Below, piece after piece: positions 34,926 through 46,246 of a DNA stretch of 64,000 bases. The notes beneath the pieces are model-generated. The model made no database searches. It was not told the DNA's origin and saw only the letters and a list, made by a program, of their open reading frames with translations. The position numbers and the translations under genes are program-made. The DNA comes from Desarmillaria ectypa. Lineage: Eukaryota; Basidiomycota; Agaricomycetes; Agaricales; Physalacriaceae. The stretch lies in NCBI GenBank assembly GCA_030407005.1, contig JAUDYN010000010.1:1178001-1242000 (forward strand), in the 5' to 3' direction. The first letter of the stretch is position 1. Every line of letters begins with the position of its first letter.

Positions 34926-35457
34926 CGGAATTGATGGCATGTTTTCTTGTAAACGGATGCGATGGATTGAGCGTACTGCTCAGTACCGCAGGGCAGCGCT
35001 CGCACCGATGTACATCCATTCATTTACTCCACAATCGCTTGTTCTGATGTTTTTTGCTTTGTGCTCACAAGTCTCTGGGTCCTTCAACCCCCGCTATCTT
35101 CAAGAAAACGCGCAAGTTACCTACGTTGTACGTCTGCTTCTCTAGCATCCAGCTGCAGTTGACTGACAGCTGTTCCAGTGCTATAAAATTTGATATATCT
35201 TTGTATTGTCGTTATATGTTCCAATTGCATTATTTCCTTGCTGGAAGCCTATATAATAAAATGAGCGCTTTAGGATAGAGATCTACGCTTTGCAGACGTC
35301 AAAGGCTGACAAAAGAAGGGAATGAAATTTCCTCATGCAGGCAAAAGAGATTCACGTGATACGCGCGCTGTGGCCACGGTGCCAAACATACGCAATCCCG
35401 CCATTACGATCTGCTCCTCACCCTGGCGTCCCGCAATCTGGGCTCCTCACCGCCATG
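34926..35457. other. Intergenic stretch (Mago 3' end, promoter of next gene)
   Basis: No conserved coding signal was found. It should contain the Mago terminator and the promoter of the coiled-coil protein gene. An alternative upstream ATG at 35335 is in frame with the next gene but lacks a good context. Confidence 0.4.
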
Positions 35458-37962
35458 GCCAACGATTCACCGCCACAGAGCCTGGCGCTATCTGATATAA
35501 TGCACACCCTGTCTCCGTCTCCGGGCCCTCAACATATGGAACAGTCTCAGTACGCCAATGGTACAGATACTGAGGAAAGAGCTAGATCGCTCGACCCTCC
35601 GCAAGAAATAGACTTGAAGAGCTACAGAAACAAGCTAGCTGAAATGGGCCTCTTGTCTGGCGAGAATGAGTCTGCAACACCTCATGAACTTGAGCTTGCG
35701 AACATGGTATGTCTTTTCTCCGTAGAATTTAGATTTGTACTCAAATGTACATTTGTAGGTACTCAGCTTGATTGATGCGAGACAGTGGGACCCAACGCAA
35801 CTTTTTGAACAGGCTGAGACTATTTCCGGGTTGATGCAGGAGCGAGAACTTATGCTTCAGCTATTTTCGGAAGAACGAGCTCGGTGGAAGTCTGAGAAGG
35901 AAGGGTGGGAGAGATCTGCAGAAGCGCTCATATCCCAGAAGACGAAGGAGGCTCCTGATACGTTCAAAACCGAGGTAAGGAACTCTCGAATACGTACTGG
36001 GTACACTGCTAATCCTGTATTGAAAGCAATTGACATATTTCAACTCGTTGTTAGAATCAGACAACAAAGCGAAAACTGAGAAGGTGGATCCTTTTCTTCT
36101 TCTCCTTTCTTTAATCTCCTAAATATGCACATAGCTTCAAGATACACTTGCCCGACTTTCCTCGCTAGAAGCAGAACTTGCCAAATTAAAACCGATTTTA
36201 TTACTCCAGCCGTTTTCTCCCTCTGCTCGGCCATCTCATTCTGCGTTGGTCAATGCATCGACCTACCTTTCATCTCTCCCTTACCCTGCCGCGACTGGAG
36301 ATAGTGCTCTAGTTGCACAGAAGCAACGGGGCGCGCGGAAGAAGAAAAAAGACAAGGATTTGAAGGCTCCCCTACCCGCACATGGAGGAAGCGATGAAGA
36401 TAAGCATGCTGAAACTGCCCTTGCTGATTCTTGTGTTGCAGCCAAATCAGATACTGAAGGGTCCGGTGAACAGTCAGCACTTACATCGACCCTTCCCGCG
36501 TTGGATCCATCTCTCTCAGCCTCGAATACCAATGGCCAGACTTCCTATCTCTCCGCAGCGCAGGATTCGATGACGTCTTCCCCACAGTCTCGACATTTCA
36601 GATTCGCCGTCGATATTTACGCACATCTTCGGCCGAAAAATGTTCAGAGCTCTGTGCCCGCATCATCGTATACAATAATCCCTCCTTCAGGCCAGACAGT
36701 TTACAGCAAGAAGGGCCGCCCAGCAAAAACAAAAGAGACAAACCCACCACAGCCCGCTGCATTGACATCTGATGCACGCACCGAACACATATTACTTGCT
36801 GCGCGAAAGATCGGCCGACAACGAGCCACCATCATTTCTAGCGTCGCACAAGCAGAACGACAACGGGATATCGCACGTGAACAAGAGAGGCTAGAGAAAG
36901 AACGCGCATCGGAACGATCAAGACCCGCAGCCGCAAGTGGATCGTCGTCTCATTATCGACGCGATGCTGGTGTGACTAGTCCACGAACGCCGAAACGAGG
37001 AAGCGCACCCAGTGTTGCCCCTGCAAGCGGGCCGAACCACTATCTACACGTAGCGGGCAGTCCCAGGGGGGTGCCCACGGGATACCTGTACACACCGAGT
37101 CCTGGGGCAGGGCTATATCAGCATTTGCTGACACCACAAGCCAGACAGGTTGGACGGCGGCCGAACCAATCGCCAGCTGCAGGGTCGAGCAAGAACCCGC
37201 CTACGCCGCTGGATTCGCTCGTGGATGCTGCTCTTACTATGGCAGAGGATAGTCCACCCGGCCGGAGGAGAAGGAGAGCGGCGTCGCCGGAGAGCCCGTT
37301 ACAGAAAAGACGGCGTGTGAGTTCAGCACGGGCGAATGCGAATGCGAATGCAAGTGCGAGTGCTGGAGTGTCAAGTTCGCGGACGCGTAGTGCATTGGAC
37401 GTTCTGGCGGATCAAGCTGCGGCATATGGGGATCTTGCTGACAAGGAGAAAGAGAAAGAGACTGCTGGGGAGCAGACTGGTATGCGCAGACCGCGCGCTA
37501 CTCGAGCACGCCTGGGGAAGGGCAAGGAGCCGGCCGCACCGAGGATTATTTCTCCTGCGCCGAGGGTGATTGAGGATCGGCCTGGTGCTGAACAAGCGAA
37601 GAGGAGATGTCGTGCTGAAGGTGATGAAGATGCTCTGGTGCATGATGATGGGAACGGAAAAAAGTATGGAATAGAAGAAGAAGAGAAGGCTGAGGTTCCT
37701 CGAAGATCATATTCTCCTCCATCAGCGCCGCCGCTGCCGCCCCCAGACATCAGCGGACCTGGACCCGATGCTGACGTTGATGCCGATGGGGACATTGATC
37801 CTGATATTGACATGGAACCTAGTTCGTCACCGCGGCTAGCGTCGAGCGCTTTCCCGCTTGGCCAGGAAGCCTTTGGTATGTGCCCATTCTGATTCAAAGG
37901 GACGTGCTTTGTTGATTTCACTATCACTAGGACACAACCACCACGGTGGTGTCGCACCCTGA
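35458..37962 (+). CDS. Unknown coiled-coil, low-complexity protein
   Basis: Five exons (35458-35706, 35759-35974, 36027-36083, 36135-37875, 37931-37962) join to about 764 residues. I do not recognise a family. The start was chosen at CACCGCCATGGCC, a strong context; an in-frame ATG at 35335 is possible. Residues about 40-230 are charged and heptad-like (SLIDARQWDPTQLFEQAE, RWKSEKEGWERSAE, then SLEAELAKLK), suggesting coiled coil. The rest is disordered: a basic patch GARKKKKDKD, a conserved-looking GPNHYLHVAGSPRG and GLYQHLLTPQAR, RRRRRAASPESP, an NANANASASAG repeat from six-base units at about 37333-37360, and a PPLPPPD/DVDADGDIDPDIDME acidic tail. Basic clusters suggest a nuclear protein; this is inference. 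The last 32-nt exon could instead be read through to a stop at 37892. Confidence 0.65.
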
Positions 37963-39199
37963 ATGTGGGTAAGTTTACGATGTTATCGTATGTGATGGGA
38001 AGTCTCTAACGGATGTATTTTTAGGTATAAAAACCCATTATACTAGCTCGCGATCGAATATCGACGAGCGTTCGTTCGTTCATTTAAGTCAACCCCCCCT
38101 TGTATTATAAGGAATCTGTTTGCTGGATATAATTTTTGACTTATTGTCTTACCGTCTGTGTGTGTCTTGCGTGTTGTATGTATTGTTTTTGATGGATTAT
38201 TATACATATATTATTTTGGGGTGTATAACCTGATGTAGCTATCACCTACTAGCATCTCAGTACTGTTAATCAAATTGCTGCTAAGTGTCACACGGTTCCT
38301 GGGAACGATCAATTTTTTTCACGCAAAGGGTAATGCTGGGTTACTTGTTTTTGCCGTAGAGGACCCAGTTATCATGACCATGGTGAACGTAACGTCACTA
38401 CCCGAACACTCTTGCCTCTTCCTCTCACAGTACCACCGTGACCTAGTACAAAACGTATAAAAATGCTTTCTCTTCCGAAACTCGGTGCATCTATGATATT
38501 TCCTGTTCTATACTTTTATTTTCTTTGACTGACTGCTACCAGTCATTGGCAATCAACGATGTCTCGTCGTTATCTGCCCTGTGGATCTCCGGGAGTCGCG
38601 CAGCAAAGGCTCTATTTCTCTTGCACCTAGCGACATTCAAGGACCGTCACAGATATTTTACTCGCCTCATCTGCGCTTTGGGCCGGGTATTTTTCACGAT
38701 AGACGACTGTTCGGAGTTCCCAGGGCACTATAGATCGACTCTTCGAAGGCGATGGTCAGAGAGCAGATACTGTTGATGATGTCGCTCAGAGGATGCCGTC
38801 TCTATGAATTTATGTGCCTTGACACCCTCTTTAGACTCTTCTCGACTCGGATGCACTATCCCCCCCAGCCTACTTACACCGGCGTTTCTGCCGCTGTCCT
38901 TCGCATCATGGAACACCTGGCTTCATTGAAAAAGTCACTATACTGTCGAGCACTTGGTCTATAGGAGTTGTAGGCCCCCGTGGCCAAAAGGTCAAGACTA
39001 TCTTAGTGTTTGTAGCAGTCAATTTTGGCGCTGCAACTGAAACGACCGCTGAAAAGTTTAGCTAGGATAATGAATCCATCTGTATGGCATATGGTCAACT
39101 CACTGGTAGGTCGGGCTTGCCGAAAGAATGAATTGTTTCTCTTGTTCTTGAACTTTGATCACTTTGGGTCCGGTTTCTGCATTCCTGTACGCAGCTCTC
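37963..39199. other. Intergenic stretch, no gene recognised
   Basis: Only short open frames without family signal. A 14-nt motif ACTACCCGAACACT near 38397 recurs at about 40363, just upstream of the peroxiredoxin gene, and is reported as a finding. Confidence 0.4.
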
Positions 39200-40085
39200 G
39201 AACGACTGCAAAGAATTCAATATCTTCCCTTGTCCGGCTCCGAGGTGACAGAGGCAAGCTACTACCCTATCAATCTGCCTTGAAGCCTCTGGTCCTCTCA
39301 AGTAAGATGTCGTATGAGCCATCACTTCGTTCATCTTCTTCCACTCATCCAAATAAACACCTTCGTGCCATGGAGAACGTTGAACCTGAAATATACGCCG
39401 TCACTACCATATTCCTTGGCTAGTTCGTCCGCTACGCTTTCACAGTCGGTCGTGATATGCTGCAAGACCCTAATGAGCTCCAATGGCAGGACCTTCTCTA
39501 TTCCTTTGGGCTGCTGGAACCCACTAGCACCAGGATGGCCTGTTCCGCCGATGCGTCGATCGCCTCCAAACAGCTCTTTGGCTTCGTCTCTGACCTCCTT
39601 CGTGGGATTATTGAACCCCAGGCCGGCATCCACATAATCGGGCCTGAAACCTCCAGGCCCGACAATCTTGATTGCCTTGAAGAAAGTTGGTGCTGCTGTG
39701 GTAGCGCGCGCGGCTTCCTATATCTTGCAGTCTGGACCTTGGTTGGGAAGTCCCTGATATGTGCGGAAACGCTGGGGAGAACTCTGGTTGATTGCGGTTA
39801 TGGAGCACACGAAACTGTCGAGACGAATGAGGGCGACATCTTGAGAATGGAAAAATGATACGGAACATACGCGTTTCCTTTCGAGTTTCTTCCGGCGTTG
39901 GGATCCAACAGCTTCCAGTCGTTGCTGTACCCAGCTTAGTGGACATCTCTTTCTCCAGTGTAGTCGCCTTGAACTTGCCGTCGCTGTAGAAAGGTTTCCT
40001 AGAACACCACGCTAGATATTTTGTTGTAGCTTTGAAGAGCTTCTTTGGTGGACATTTTTAGTCTCCCTAGCATGATAGCGATCAG
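39200..40085 (-). pseudogene. Decayed patatin-like phospholipase
   Basis: On the minus strand the remains run LIAIMLGRLKMSTKEAL, SYNKIS, FYSDGKFKATTLEKEM, FVCSITAI, FRTYQGLP, EAARATTAAPTFFKAI, GFRPDYVDAGLGFNNP, ITTDCESVADELAKEY and MNEVMAHTTSYL. This is the fungal patatin family (lipid acyl hydrolases; the D-A-G-L-G motif holds the catalytic Asp). The part with the nucleophile elbow G-x-S-x-G is missing at the 5' end. Three lesions are visible: a frameshift near 40000 before FYSDG, a TAG at 39718-39720 exactly where the family has the Trp of K-I-W-E-A-A, and a frameshift near 39355 before DEWKKMNEV. The block around V-S-I-G-T-G also looks shortened. It is a pseudogene unless the assembly has repeated errors here. 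Confidence 0.8.
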
Positions 40086-40422
40086 TCTAAAGAACGACGC
40101 TTCTTAATATTACTACATCATATCTCACCCTCCGTTCACAGGTATATCCGAGGTGTCGTGTTGATAGTCATCGATAATTGTGGAAGAACAGTATCCTATA
40201 CAGCACAAACATTGGTTTGATGGTAGAAGCATTACTCCATGGGAAACTACTTCGGATCTTCTGTGCACTCATTTTCTGTACTGTGTTCGAGTGTAATGCT
40301 GACATGATACTTGTAGCGTAATACGTAAGTCTGCTACGATTTTATGACACGCTGATGACATCACTACCCGAACACTTTTAAACGCATCCAGGACTCACAC
40401 TCTTTTTCTCACAACCACCACA
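40086..40422. promoter_or_regulatory. Promoter region of the peroxiredoxin gene
   Basis: A TGACATCACTACCCGAACACT-like stretch (about 40352-40374) lies 50-70 bp before the ATG, followed by a pyrimidine-rich tract CTCTTTTTCTC and ACCACCACA just before the start codon. A CRE-like TGACATCA is visible. No TATA box is evident. Confidence 0.4.
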
Positions 40423-41157
40423 ATGGCATCCATTATCGCAGGAGCAGCACACACCGCCCACTCAACCGCAGCCTCCCTCCTCAGCTCTGCCCAAATTCAC
40501 CCAGGCAAAAAGCTACCACCCTTGAAAGTGAAAGAGACGTCTCCAGAACATGCTGAGACGGTCGAGCTGAGTGGGACGACCATCATCGTGAGAACAGTCC
40601 ATGAATGCGTTGTATCGTGACTAAATAACCAACAGGTCGGTGTCCCAGGAGCGTTTACTGGAACATGCAGTGCCCAGATTCCAGGATATATCGACAATTA
40701 CGAAGCGTTCAAGGCCAAGGGCGTAACTGGGATATACGTCGTTGCGGTCAATGACCAGTTCGTGATGAAGTGAGTCTAAGACATGGTGTATGCGCCAGTG
40801 CTGACCCTCATCTAGTGCTTGGAAAGAGAAACTTGCTCCCAATGGTACCCGTATGTTTTACCCGCTGCCAATCGCGAGTGTGGGCTGACAGTTGTTCGTC
40901 AGCTATCCATTTCCTAGCCGACGACCAAGGCGAGTTTGCTGGTGCCACGGGTTTGATCTTCGACGCTTCACCATTGTTGGGAGGACCTCGTTCAAAGGTA
41001 CGAGCAACCCTTCATACTATTCTTGTCCTGCAATTGACATCGCCCATAGCGCTATGTCATGATTGTAAAAAACCACGAGGTCGCGTCGGTTGCAGTCGAG
41101 GAGGATCCAGGCAAGGTCACCATTACAGATGCAAAGACGATACTGGCACAGTTGTAG
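40423..41157 (+). CDS. Type II (PRX5/AHP1-like) peroxiredoxin with a single cysteine
   Basis: Five exons (40423-40587, 40636-40769, 40816-40850, 40903-40997, 41050-41157) give 178 residues. The protein reduces hydroperoxides. The peroxidatic site reads VPGAFTGTCSAQIPG (Cys about 66, with Pro, Thr and Cys of the P-x-x-x-T-x-x-C signature), followed by GIYVVAVND, AWKEKLAP and IHFLADDQGEFAGATGLIFD. It has no other cysteine, so it would work in a 1-Cys manner or need an external thiol such as glutaredoxin or thioredoxin. The N-terminus (AGAAHTAHSTAASLL) is not a clear peroxisomal or mitochondrial signal, and the end ILAQL is not a canonical PTS1. Length matches the family. Confidence 0.93.
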
Positions 41158-41262
41158 ACTGAACAAAAGTGAAAGTAGGAATTCAAAGTGTACGATATTT
41201 TGTCGAGAGCGCTAGCCGTGAAAAGCCCTTCAAGATCCTATGCAGCCGTCGAGCATCTTTCA

Positions 41263-41821
41263 TCAGTAATCCTCAGGAACGACCTCCATCTTTTTAGTTC
41301 TGCGTCGGCGCGGTAGAGGTGCCAGTTTGCCAGTAATGCGATCCAACGCGTGTTGTCCGTCACCGCAATAGTCAGCTTTCTCTTTGGCTATGCTCTTCTC
41401 TTCGAGTCGCACCTCTTTGAAGCAGATACGCTGCCGTGTGCTCTTCATGTAAGATACTGCACGATCAGGAGAGGGTTCTGTTGGCATGCTCAAGATAAAG
41501 TAGCTCCAAGAGGCGATGAATACATACGCACCGGAGAACAGCAGTTCCGTACCCAGCAAAGTTTCATGGCAACCTTTGAGTACCGTTCCAGCCAGCTGTA
41601 AAAATGGCGTCGGGGTATCCAGACCCTAGAATAGAGTGAATGGTGGCTTTACTGCGAACAGAGGAAATACTGACAATCAGATGGTAACTGTAGCAGCTCG
41701 GGATAAGAGATGGCTCGACATGTCCCAATTCTAGGGTAACGTAGAATATCTCTTCTTCTTCCTCGTAGTCGTCGTCTAGTCCGAATTGGTTGACTTGGTA
41801 GTAGCCCGGGCAAAGCGACAT
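41263..41821 (-). CDS. TFIIIC subunit with triple-barrel domain (tau55/Sfc7 type)
   Basis: Three exons (41821-41675, 41625-41532, 41477-41263) give 151 residues. The central block EEIFYVTLELGHVEPSLIPS, YHLIGLDTPTPFLQLAGTVL and LLGTELLF is the TFIIIC subunit 6 triple-barrel domain, which dimerises with the partner subunit of the tau-A module during RNA polymerase III initiation. An acidic stretch (DDDYEEEEE) precedes it, and a basic tail PLPRRRRTKK ends it. The stop lies about 105 bp from the peroxiredoxin stop, so the two genes converge. A GA-dinucleotide tract (about 41826-41852) lies just upstream of the start codon. Confidence 0.85.
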
Positions 41822-41825
41822 CGTG

Positions 41826-41852
41826 GTGAGAGAGAGAGAGAGAGAGAGAGAG
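41826..41852. repeat. (GA)n microsatellite in the TFIIIC-subunit 5' region
   Basis: About 13 uninterrupted GA units immediately upstream of the start codon, in the space between this gene and a divergent small open frame. Likely in the 5' UTR or core promoter. Confidence 0.85.
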
Positions 41853-41948
41853 CGGGTGGTGTTTACTACGCCAAACAAGAGACCCTCTTCCTGGCTACCG
41901 TGACTGCGCCTGTTAATAATCTCGTTTGGCAACAATAAACGTTGGTGA

Positions 41949-42371
41949 ATGGAAGGACATCAACCTCTGGATGGCAGACTCGATGCCGTACTAAAAGGCG
42001 GCCTCCCCGCCCTCTTCAGCCGTGGTACCCTCCGTCTCTCTTTACGCCTTCAAGTACCTCCCTCCATCGATTGGCAGATTGCTGACGGTGACGTGGCGAG
42101 GATTAAGAAGATGCAAGAAGAAGGTGTGGACCTCACGATATGCTATGGTAGGTTTTCTGTGCTTCACAATCTTCCATGGATTGATACAAGGGCCATCCAG
42201 CAAATCGAAGGGTACTATAAAGCCGAAGGAACTTTGATGATTAGCGTACGAATTTTCTTACTCCATGCTGTAGCTAATAAACAAGCTTTTCACCCTTTAT
42301 ATTGTACCGTGAGGATTTGCTCCAACGTGTGGTGGCTTCATAGCCAGAAAATGTGCTTTCTGCGCAATTGA
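41949..42371 (+). CDS. Small open frame of unknown identity
   Basis: A 140-codon frame starts MEGHQPLDGRLDAVLKGGLP and contains DWQIADGDVARIKKMQEEGV. It begins 128 bp from the divergent TFIIIC-subunit start, so a shared promoter would fit. A donor-like GTAGGT near 42148 and GTACCC near 42025 suggest that introns may have been read through. I do not recognise the protein. It could be a genuine short multi-exon gene or chance. Confidence 0.3.
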   Translation: MEGHQPLDGRLDAVLKGGLPALFSRGTLRLSLRLQVPPSIDWQIADGDVARIKKMQEEGVDLTICYGRFSVLHNLPWIDTRAIQQIEGYYKAEGTLMISVRIFLLHAVANKQAFHPLYCTVRICSNVWWLHSQKMCFLRN

Positions 42372-42519
42372 TGCGACAAGAGCAAAGTATCCCAACAGGC
42401 TTTCAAATACATATCAGGGAAACAACGGTAGCCCCTAACCGTTGCTTTATTCCATCATTCGAAATCGCTGTACATAAGTCTGTTTTTTTTTTCGCTTCTT
42501 TGCCACAAACTCTACTATT

Positions 42520-43869
42520 ATGGAGCCTGACCCAACTGAAAACATCGCTACAGATGTTCTTTTCAATACCGATCTTCTGGCTATCATCTGCCAAAATCTC
42601 TGGGACATCGTGAAGACGAATGGTTGTCCGATGGCACCCAACGGCGGTCATGTCCACCCCCTCGTGTCTCTAGCTTTGACGTGTCAGTCAGTGTCATCGT
42701 TAGCGCTAGATACGCTATGGAGAGATATCCAAGCCTACGGGTTTCAACCAATCCTACGCATTTTTTCGCCTGCATCTTCAGGGAGTCTACAGGTTCGTTG
42801 TTATCAATTTGATAATCCCTCCATTCTCAAATCTTTTTTAGCACATGGAGGTATTACCAGAAGATATTCCCGACGAGACGTGGGCCCGTTTTCGGCAGTA
42901 TGCAAGTTGTATCCAATGTGTCGCATTCGATCCCACTATTTGTGCCCGTATCTCTTCGTATGGCCGAGTATCAGTATCACATCTTTCCCAAGCGACAGTG
43001 TTTGGAAAGTGACGCGTCCTTTGCAGCTTCTCCTTCCATCCTGCTCTTTCTCCCCACAAAAACACTTAACCAAGTACAATTGACGTTCGGCCACTCAACG
43101 GTCATCCCCACGTCGTCGACGTGTATCCGCACCATCAAATGGCAGGTACCTCCCTTGCAAACGTTCCACATCTGTTGTCTAGAGTTCTACAATGGCCAAT
43201 ATCAAGCCAATCTCGCAAGCCTCAAAAATCTCCGCTCTTTGACTATCAAATCTCACTTGGTAGACTACGATTTCCTCGTACAGCTCTCTGCATTCGATAT
43301 CCTTGCGCACCTCTGCGTGAAAACGACATCGAACGTGCCTAGCGACAACCGTCGAACCCAGGATGGGTTCCCTTCCCTCAAATCTCTCCATATCACTGCC
43401 AAGTATCAGAGATGTCGCGTATTCTCCGACTTGTCCATCAAGGTACACTAGAGACACTCATGTTTGTTGATACCTCCAACGATGCATTCAGCGCCAACTC
43501 GGAGTTCATGATAGACTTTTACCGTGAACTGGTAGCGCACAATCTCTCCCTGACCTACCGAGCAGCACAGCTCGATAGAGCACTCTGGGGTTCCTCGAGA
43601 GCAGTGCTCGAACTGCTATATGAACTGCACCTCTTGAGATCCATACATTTTGTAGGCGAAGTGGTATTGGACGATGAGACTACCGAATATCCCCTTTCAT
43701 TCTATATGTGAGCCAGCTATACACTTCATGGTACGATTCCATGAATCGTATTTCAATTGTTTTCAGCAATCCTGCATCACAGCGCGTGCGGATCATGTTC
43801 AATATTCCATACCACTCATCGAGTTTTTGGGGATATATGTCTGTCCATGCAAAGAGCAAGATGGTATAG
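42520..43869 (+). pseudogene. F-box/LRR-type protein gene with two frame disruptions
   Basis: Exon 1 (42520-42792) encodes MEPDPTENIA, an F-box-like segment LLAIICQNLWDIV and HPLVSLALTCQSVSSLALDT. After a normal 49-nt intron, exon 2 (from 42842) gives PEDIPDETWARFRQYASCI. The homologous frame then moves by one base near 42985 (to FPKRQCLESDAS, LNQVQLTFGHSTV, SLKNLRSLTIK) and back near 43408 (to MSRILRLVHQGTLETLMFV). A splice at 43709/43767 could add a last exon ending at 43869; otherwise it stops at 43712. The product would be an SCF substrate adaptor of the kind strongly expanded in agaricomycetes. Two compensating shifts could mean unusual introns, assembly error or a pseudogene. Confidence 0.55.
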
Positions 43870-45221
43870 ATTAGGCAAGAGTAGTGGAGCATCTGAGCAA
43901 GGGGTGAGCGACTGAACAATATGTGCAGCCAAACGTTCACTGAGTCGAAGCTCAACTTTGAAAATCGAAAGCATAGAAAATGCGTCGGAAGCAAGGAGTT
44001 TGTGGGTTGAGAACCCCGAGTAGTATGCCGAAATCTGCTCATCCATGTTCAAGCTCTTGAGGTGACATCCAGATCGCTGAAGGAAATGGGTGATACATGC
44101 TGAAACATCGATACGTTCCCTGGGCTGGAAACAAGTATTGGAGAACACCAGACTTTCGAGCCGCGGCAAAGTCACCAACTCCAGCATGCGTAGCTCCTCA
44201 ATGACGAGATACTGGATATGCGGCATGACCACCGGTACCTGGATCCACGGCAGCTCTACGCGTGGCAATCGCGGCTCAAGGTGGTACACTCTGAGCTTGG
44301 GTAGTTGACCAAGGAACTGCAGATCGTCTGCACGAGTAATACTCCCTGAATAATGGATGATACAAGGCGGTAGCTTCACTTGCGAGACCCCTTATCTTGT
44401 AAGCGCTGCTCGCCATAGTTGAGGAGCCATTAGGCATATATCTGATCGGTAATTGTCATTGGCAACATGTATTTGGATTGTTTGAAGTGTAGGAAGATGG
44501 GATATAGATTCCTCCAGACAGTCCATATGACGCATTGTGGCGTCGATACTAACATTCTTCCAGCGATGGTATGACTCTCGGACGAGAAATGATATAATTT
44601 CACCTTCGTCCTCCGAGTACTTTTCAACGTCACTAATAAACTGTAGGGTGAGAGGATGCTCGCCTGTCCGCTCAAGATATGTCCGCAAAATCTCAAAGGC
44701 ATGCTTGGAGGAAGGCGTTCTCATTACGATATTCTGAGCCCAAGATGCGGGAGATATGTGCAGTGTTTCCTTCCAAAACGCGCAAACACGTTTTAAAATC
44801 CAAAGAGGCCCATCTACGCGCAGACTACTCTGGCGTTCTGGGTGGATCGTAGGCGGCTCTGCCTCGCCACCATAGTCGATCTACGAAGTGGAATGTCTCG
44901 ATGAGAATGTCTCGGGGAAGACGGCCAGCGGGAGCACGAATCGATCTGCGAGCTTCCAAGGCTTCTGTCACTGCGCAATGGTGTAACTGCACCTCTTGAA
45001 GCTGGGCATCATAAAAGAATTGGGGACGTTCTAACTCTAGGATACCGGTGCTAATCAATGCATCTTCCCTGAGGTGGAGCGTTGTTCGACTCGCGTGAAT
45101 TCTTGGCTACAATGTTGTTCGAATATTGGAAGCCTTTCAAGGCAGCCTGTGACTGACATTCGCAATCCGGAGGAAGGAGATTGACGAATCCACAATTGCG
45201 GCAGGTACAGGATTGGAGCAT
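43680..45221 (-). pseudogene. Second F-box protein gene, decayed
   Basis: The minus strand starts MLQSCTCRNCGFVNLLPPDC. It then passes to LISTGILELERPQFFYDAQL and the F-box helix AGRLPRDILIETFHFVDRLW, the standard layout of agaricomycete F-box proteins (coiled coil, then L-P-x-x-I-L-x-E-x-F). Further on are WILKRVCAFWKETLHISPAS, SFLVRESYHRWKNVSI, LPRLESLVFSNTCF and a C-terminus DEWYGILNMIRTRCDAGLLK. These pieces do not share a frame: shifts occur near 45080, near 44826 (a TAG sits at the junction) and near 43830, and an in-frame TAA lies at 44392-44394. The 3' end overlaps that of the convergent F-box gene. I consider it a pseudogene. Confidence 0.6.
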
Positions 45222-45780
45222 GGTCTGCTATCCTGTAAGGCGTCTTGTAGATTTGTGGCAAGGACTTATTCTGATACTTGCTGTGTGGCTAGTGCAGCTC
45301 CACGCTTGCTCGTGGCACGACACAAGTATGCGGTTTTTTATAAGAAGTAGGCACGGGTAAACACCCAACACCTTGCGGAAGAATGAGAACTGACGGGGGG
45401 TTATAATGAATCTGATAAGTTTTGATTGCCAACAGATTGAAACCACTTGGGTTTTTTTTTGGCGGTCTTACAGACCTGTTAACATCCGAGAAGAAAACAC
45501 TTAATACTTACTAGCCTTCCACAAATGTTTTAATAGGGCTAGAAGGTCGGAGGTTGTGTGTGCACGATATTGTTGACAAGCCGAAGACACGGGTTGTAGG
45601 CTTGTATTGTTGATTGTTGAGGTCCGATCGCGTCCAGCACGTGACTAATACCTATATAAGCATGCGATTCAAACGGCCTAGCTTCCTGTCTTTTCATTCC
45701 ATCATCAATCTCGACCTCGCTCTACAAGCGGAGTCATATCCCCCAGCAAGAACATCTATCGACTCTAGCTTATATCGACA
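45222..45780. promoter_or_regulatory. Histone H4 promoter region
   Basis: A TATATAA box at 45653-45659 lies about 125 bp before the H4 start codon, preceded by CACGTG at 45638-45643. The 5' UTR is pyrimidine-rich. Further left, 45222-45600 shows no gene. Confidence 0.55.
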
Positions 45781-46246
45781 ATGTCTGGACGTGGCAAAGG
45801 TGGAAAGGTGCGTCAGCGATGCTTGTGCTGCGTCTTCCGTGCTGACGATGCCCGCAGGGACTCGGAAAGGGCGGCGCTAAACGCCACCGCAAGATTCTTC
45901 GTGACAACATCCAGGGTAAGGCGATTCCGTTGTCCAAGTCTTATATTCTCATAATGATCCTCTAGGTATCACCAAACCTGCCATTCGTCGTCTCGCTCGT
46001 CGTGGTGGAGTGAAGCGTATCTCTGGTCTTATTTATGAAGAGACCCGCGGTGTCTTGAAAATCTTCCTTGAAAACGTTATCCGAGACTCTGTCACCTACA
46101 CGGAACACGCTAAGGTGCTCTCCTTGCCTATTGTCCAATACATTATACTTACGAGAATCTGGATCCAGCGCAAGACGGTTACTGCCCTTGATGTGGTCTA
46201 TGCCTTGAAGCGATCTGGTCGTACTTTGTATGGCTTCGGCGCATAA
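45781..46246 (+). CDS. H4: Histone H4
   Basis: Four exons (45781-45807, 45858-45915, 45966-46114, 46169-46246) give exactly 103 codons. The tail [20 protein letters not shown], core motifs [38 protein letters not shown] and [18 protein letters not shown] identify it. It pairs with H3 in the nucleosome core. Lysines 5, 8, 12, 16 and 20 are present, the substrates of the histone deacetylase class encoded at 32-34 kb. The end [14 protein letters not shown] differs from the animal [12 protein letters not shown] at two places; I recall this as usual in basidiomycetes. Unlike animal replication-dependent H4 genes it carries introns. Confidence 0.98.

Noticed and set aside
46169..46246. Unusual H4 C-terminus ([12 protein letters not shown])
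   Set aside because: It differs from the animal form, but I recall the same ending in other basidiomycetes, so it is not treated as a finding.
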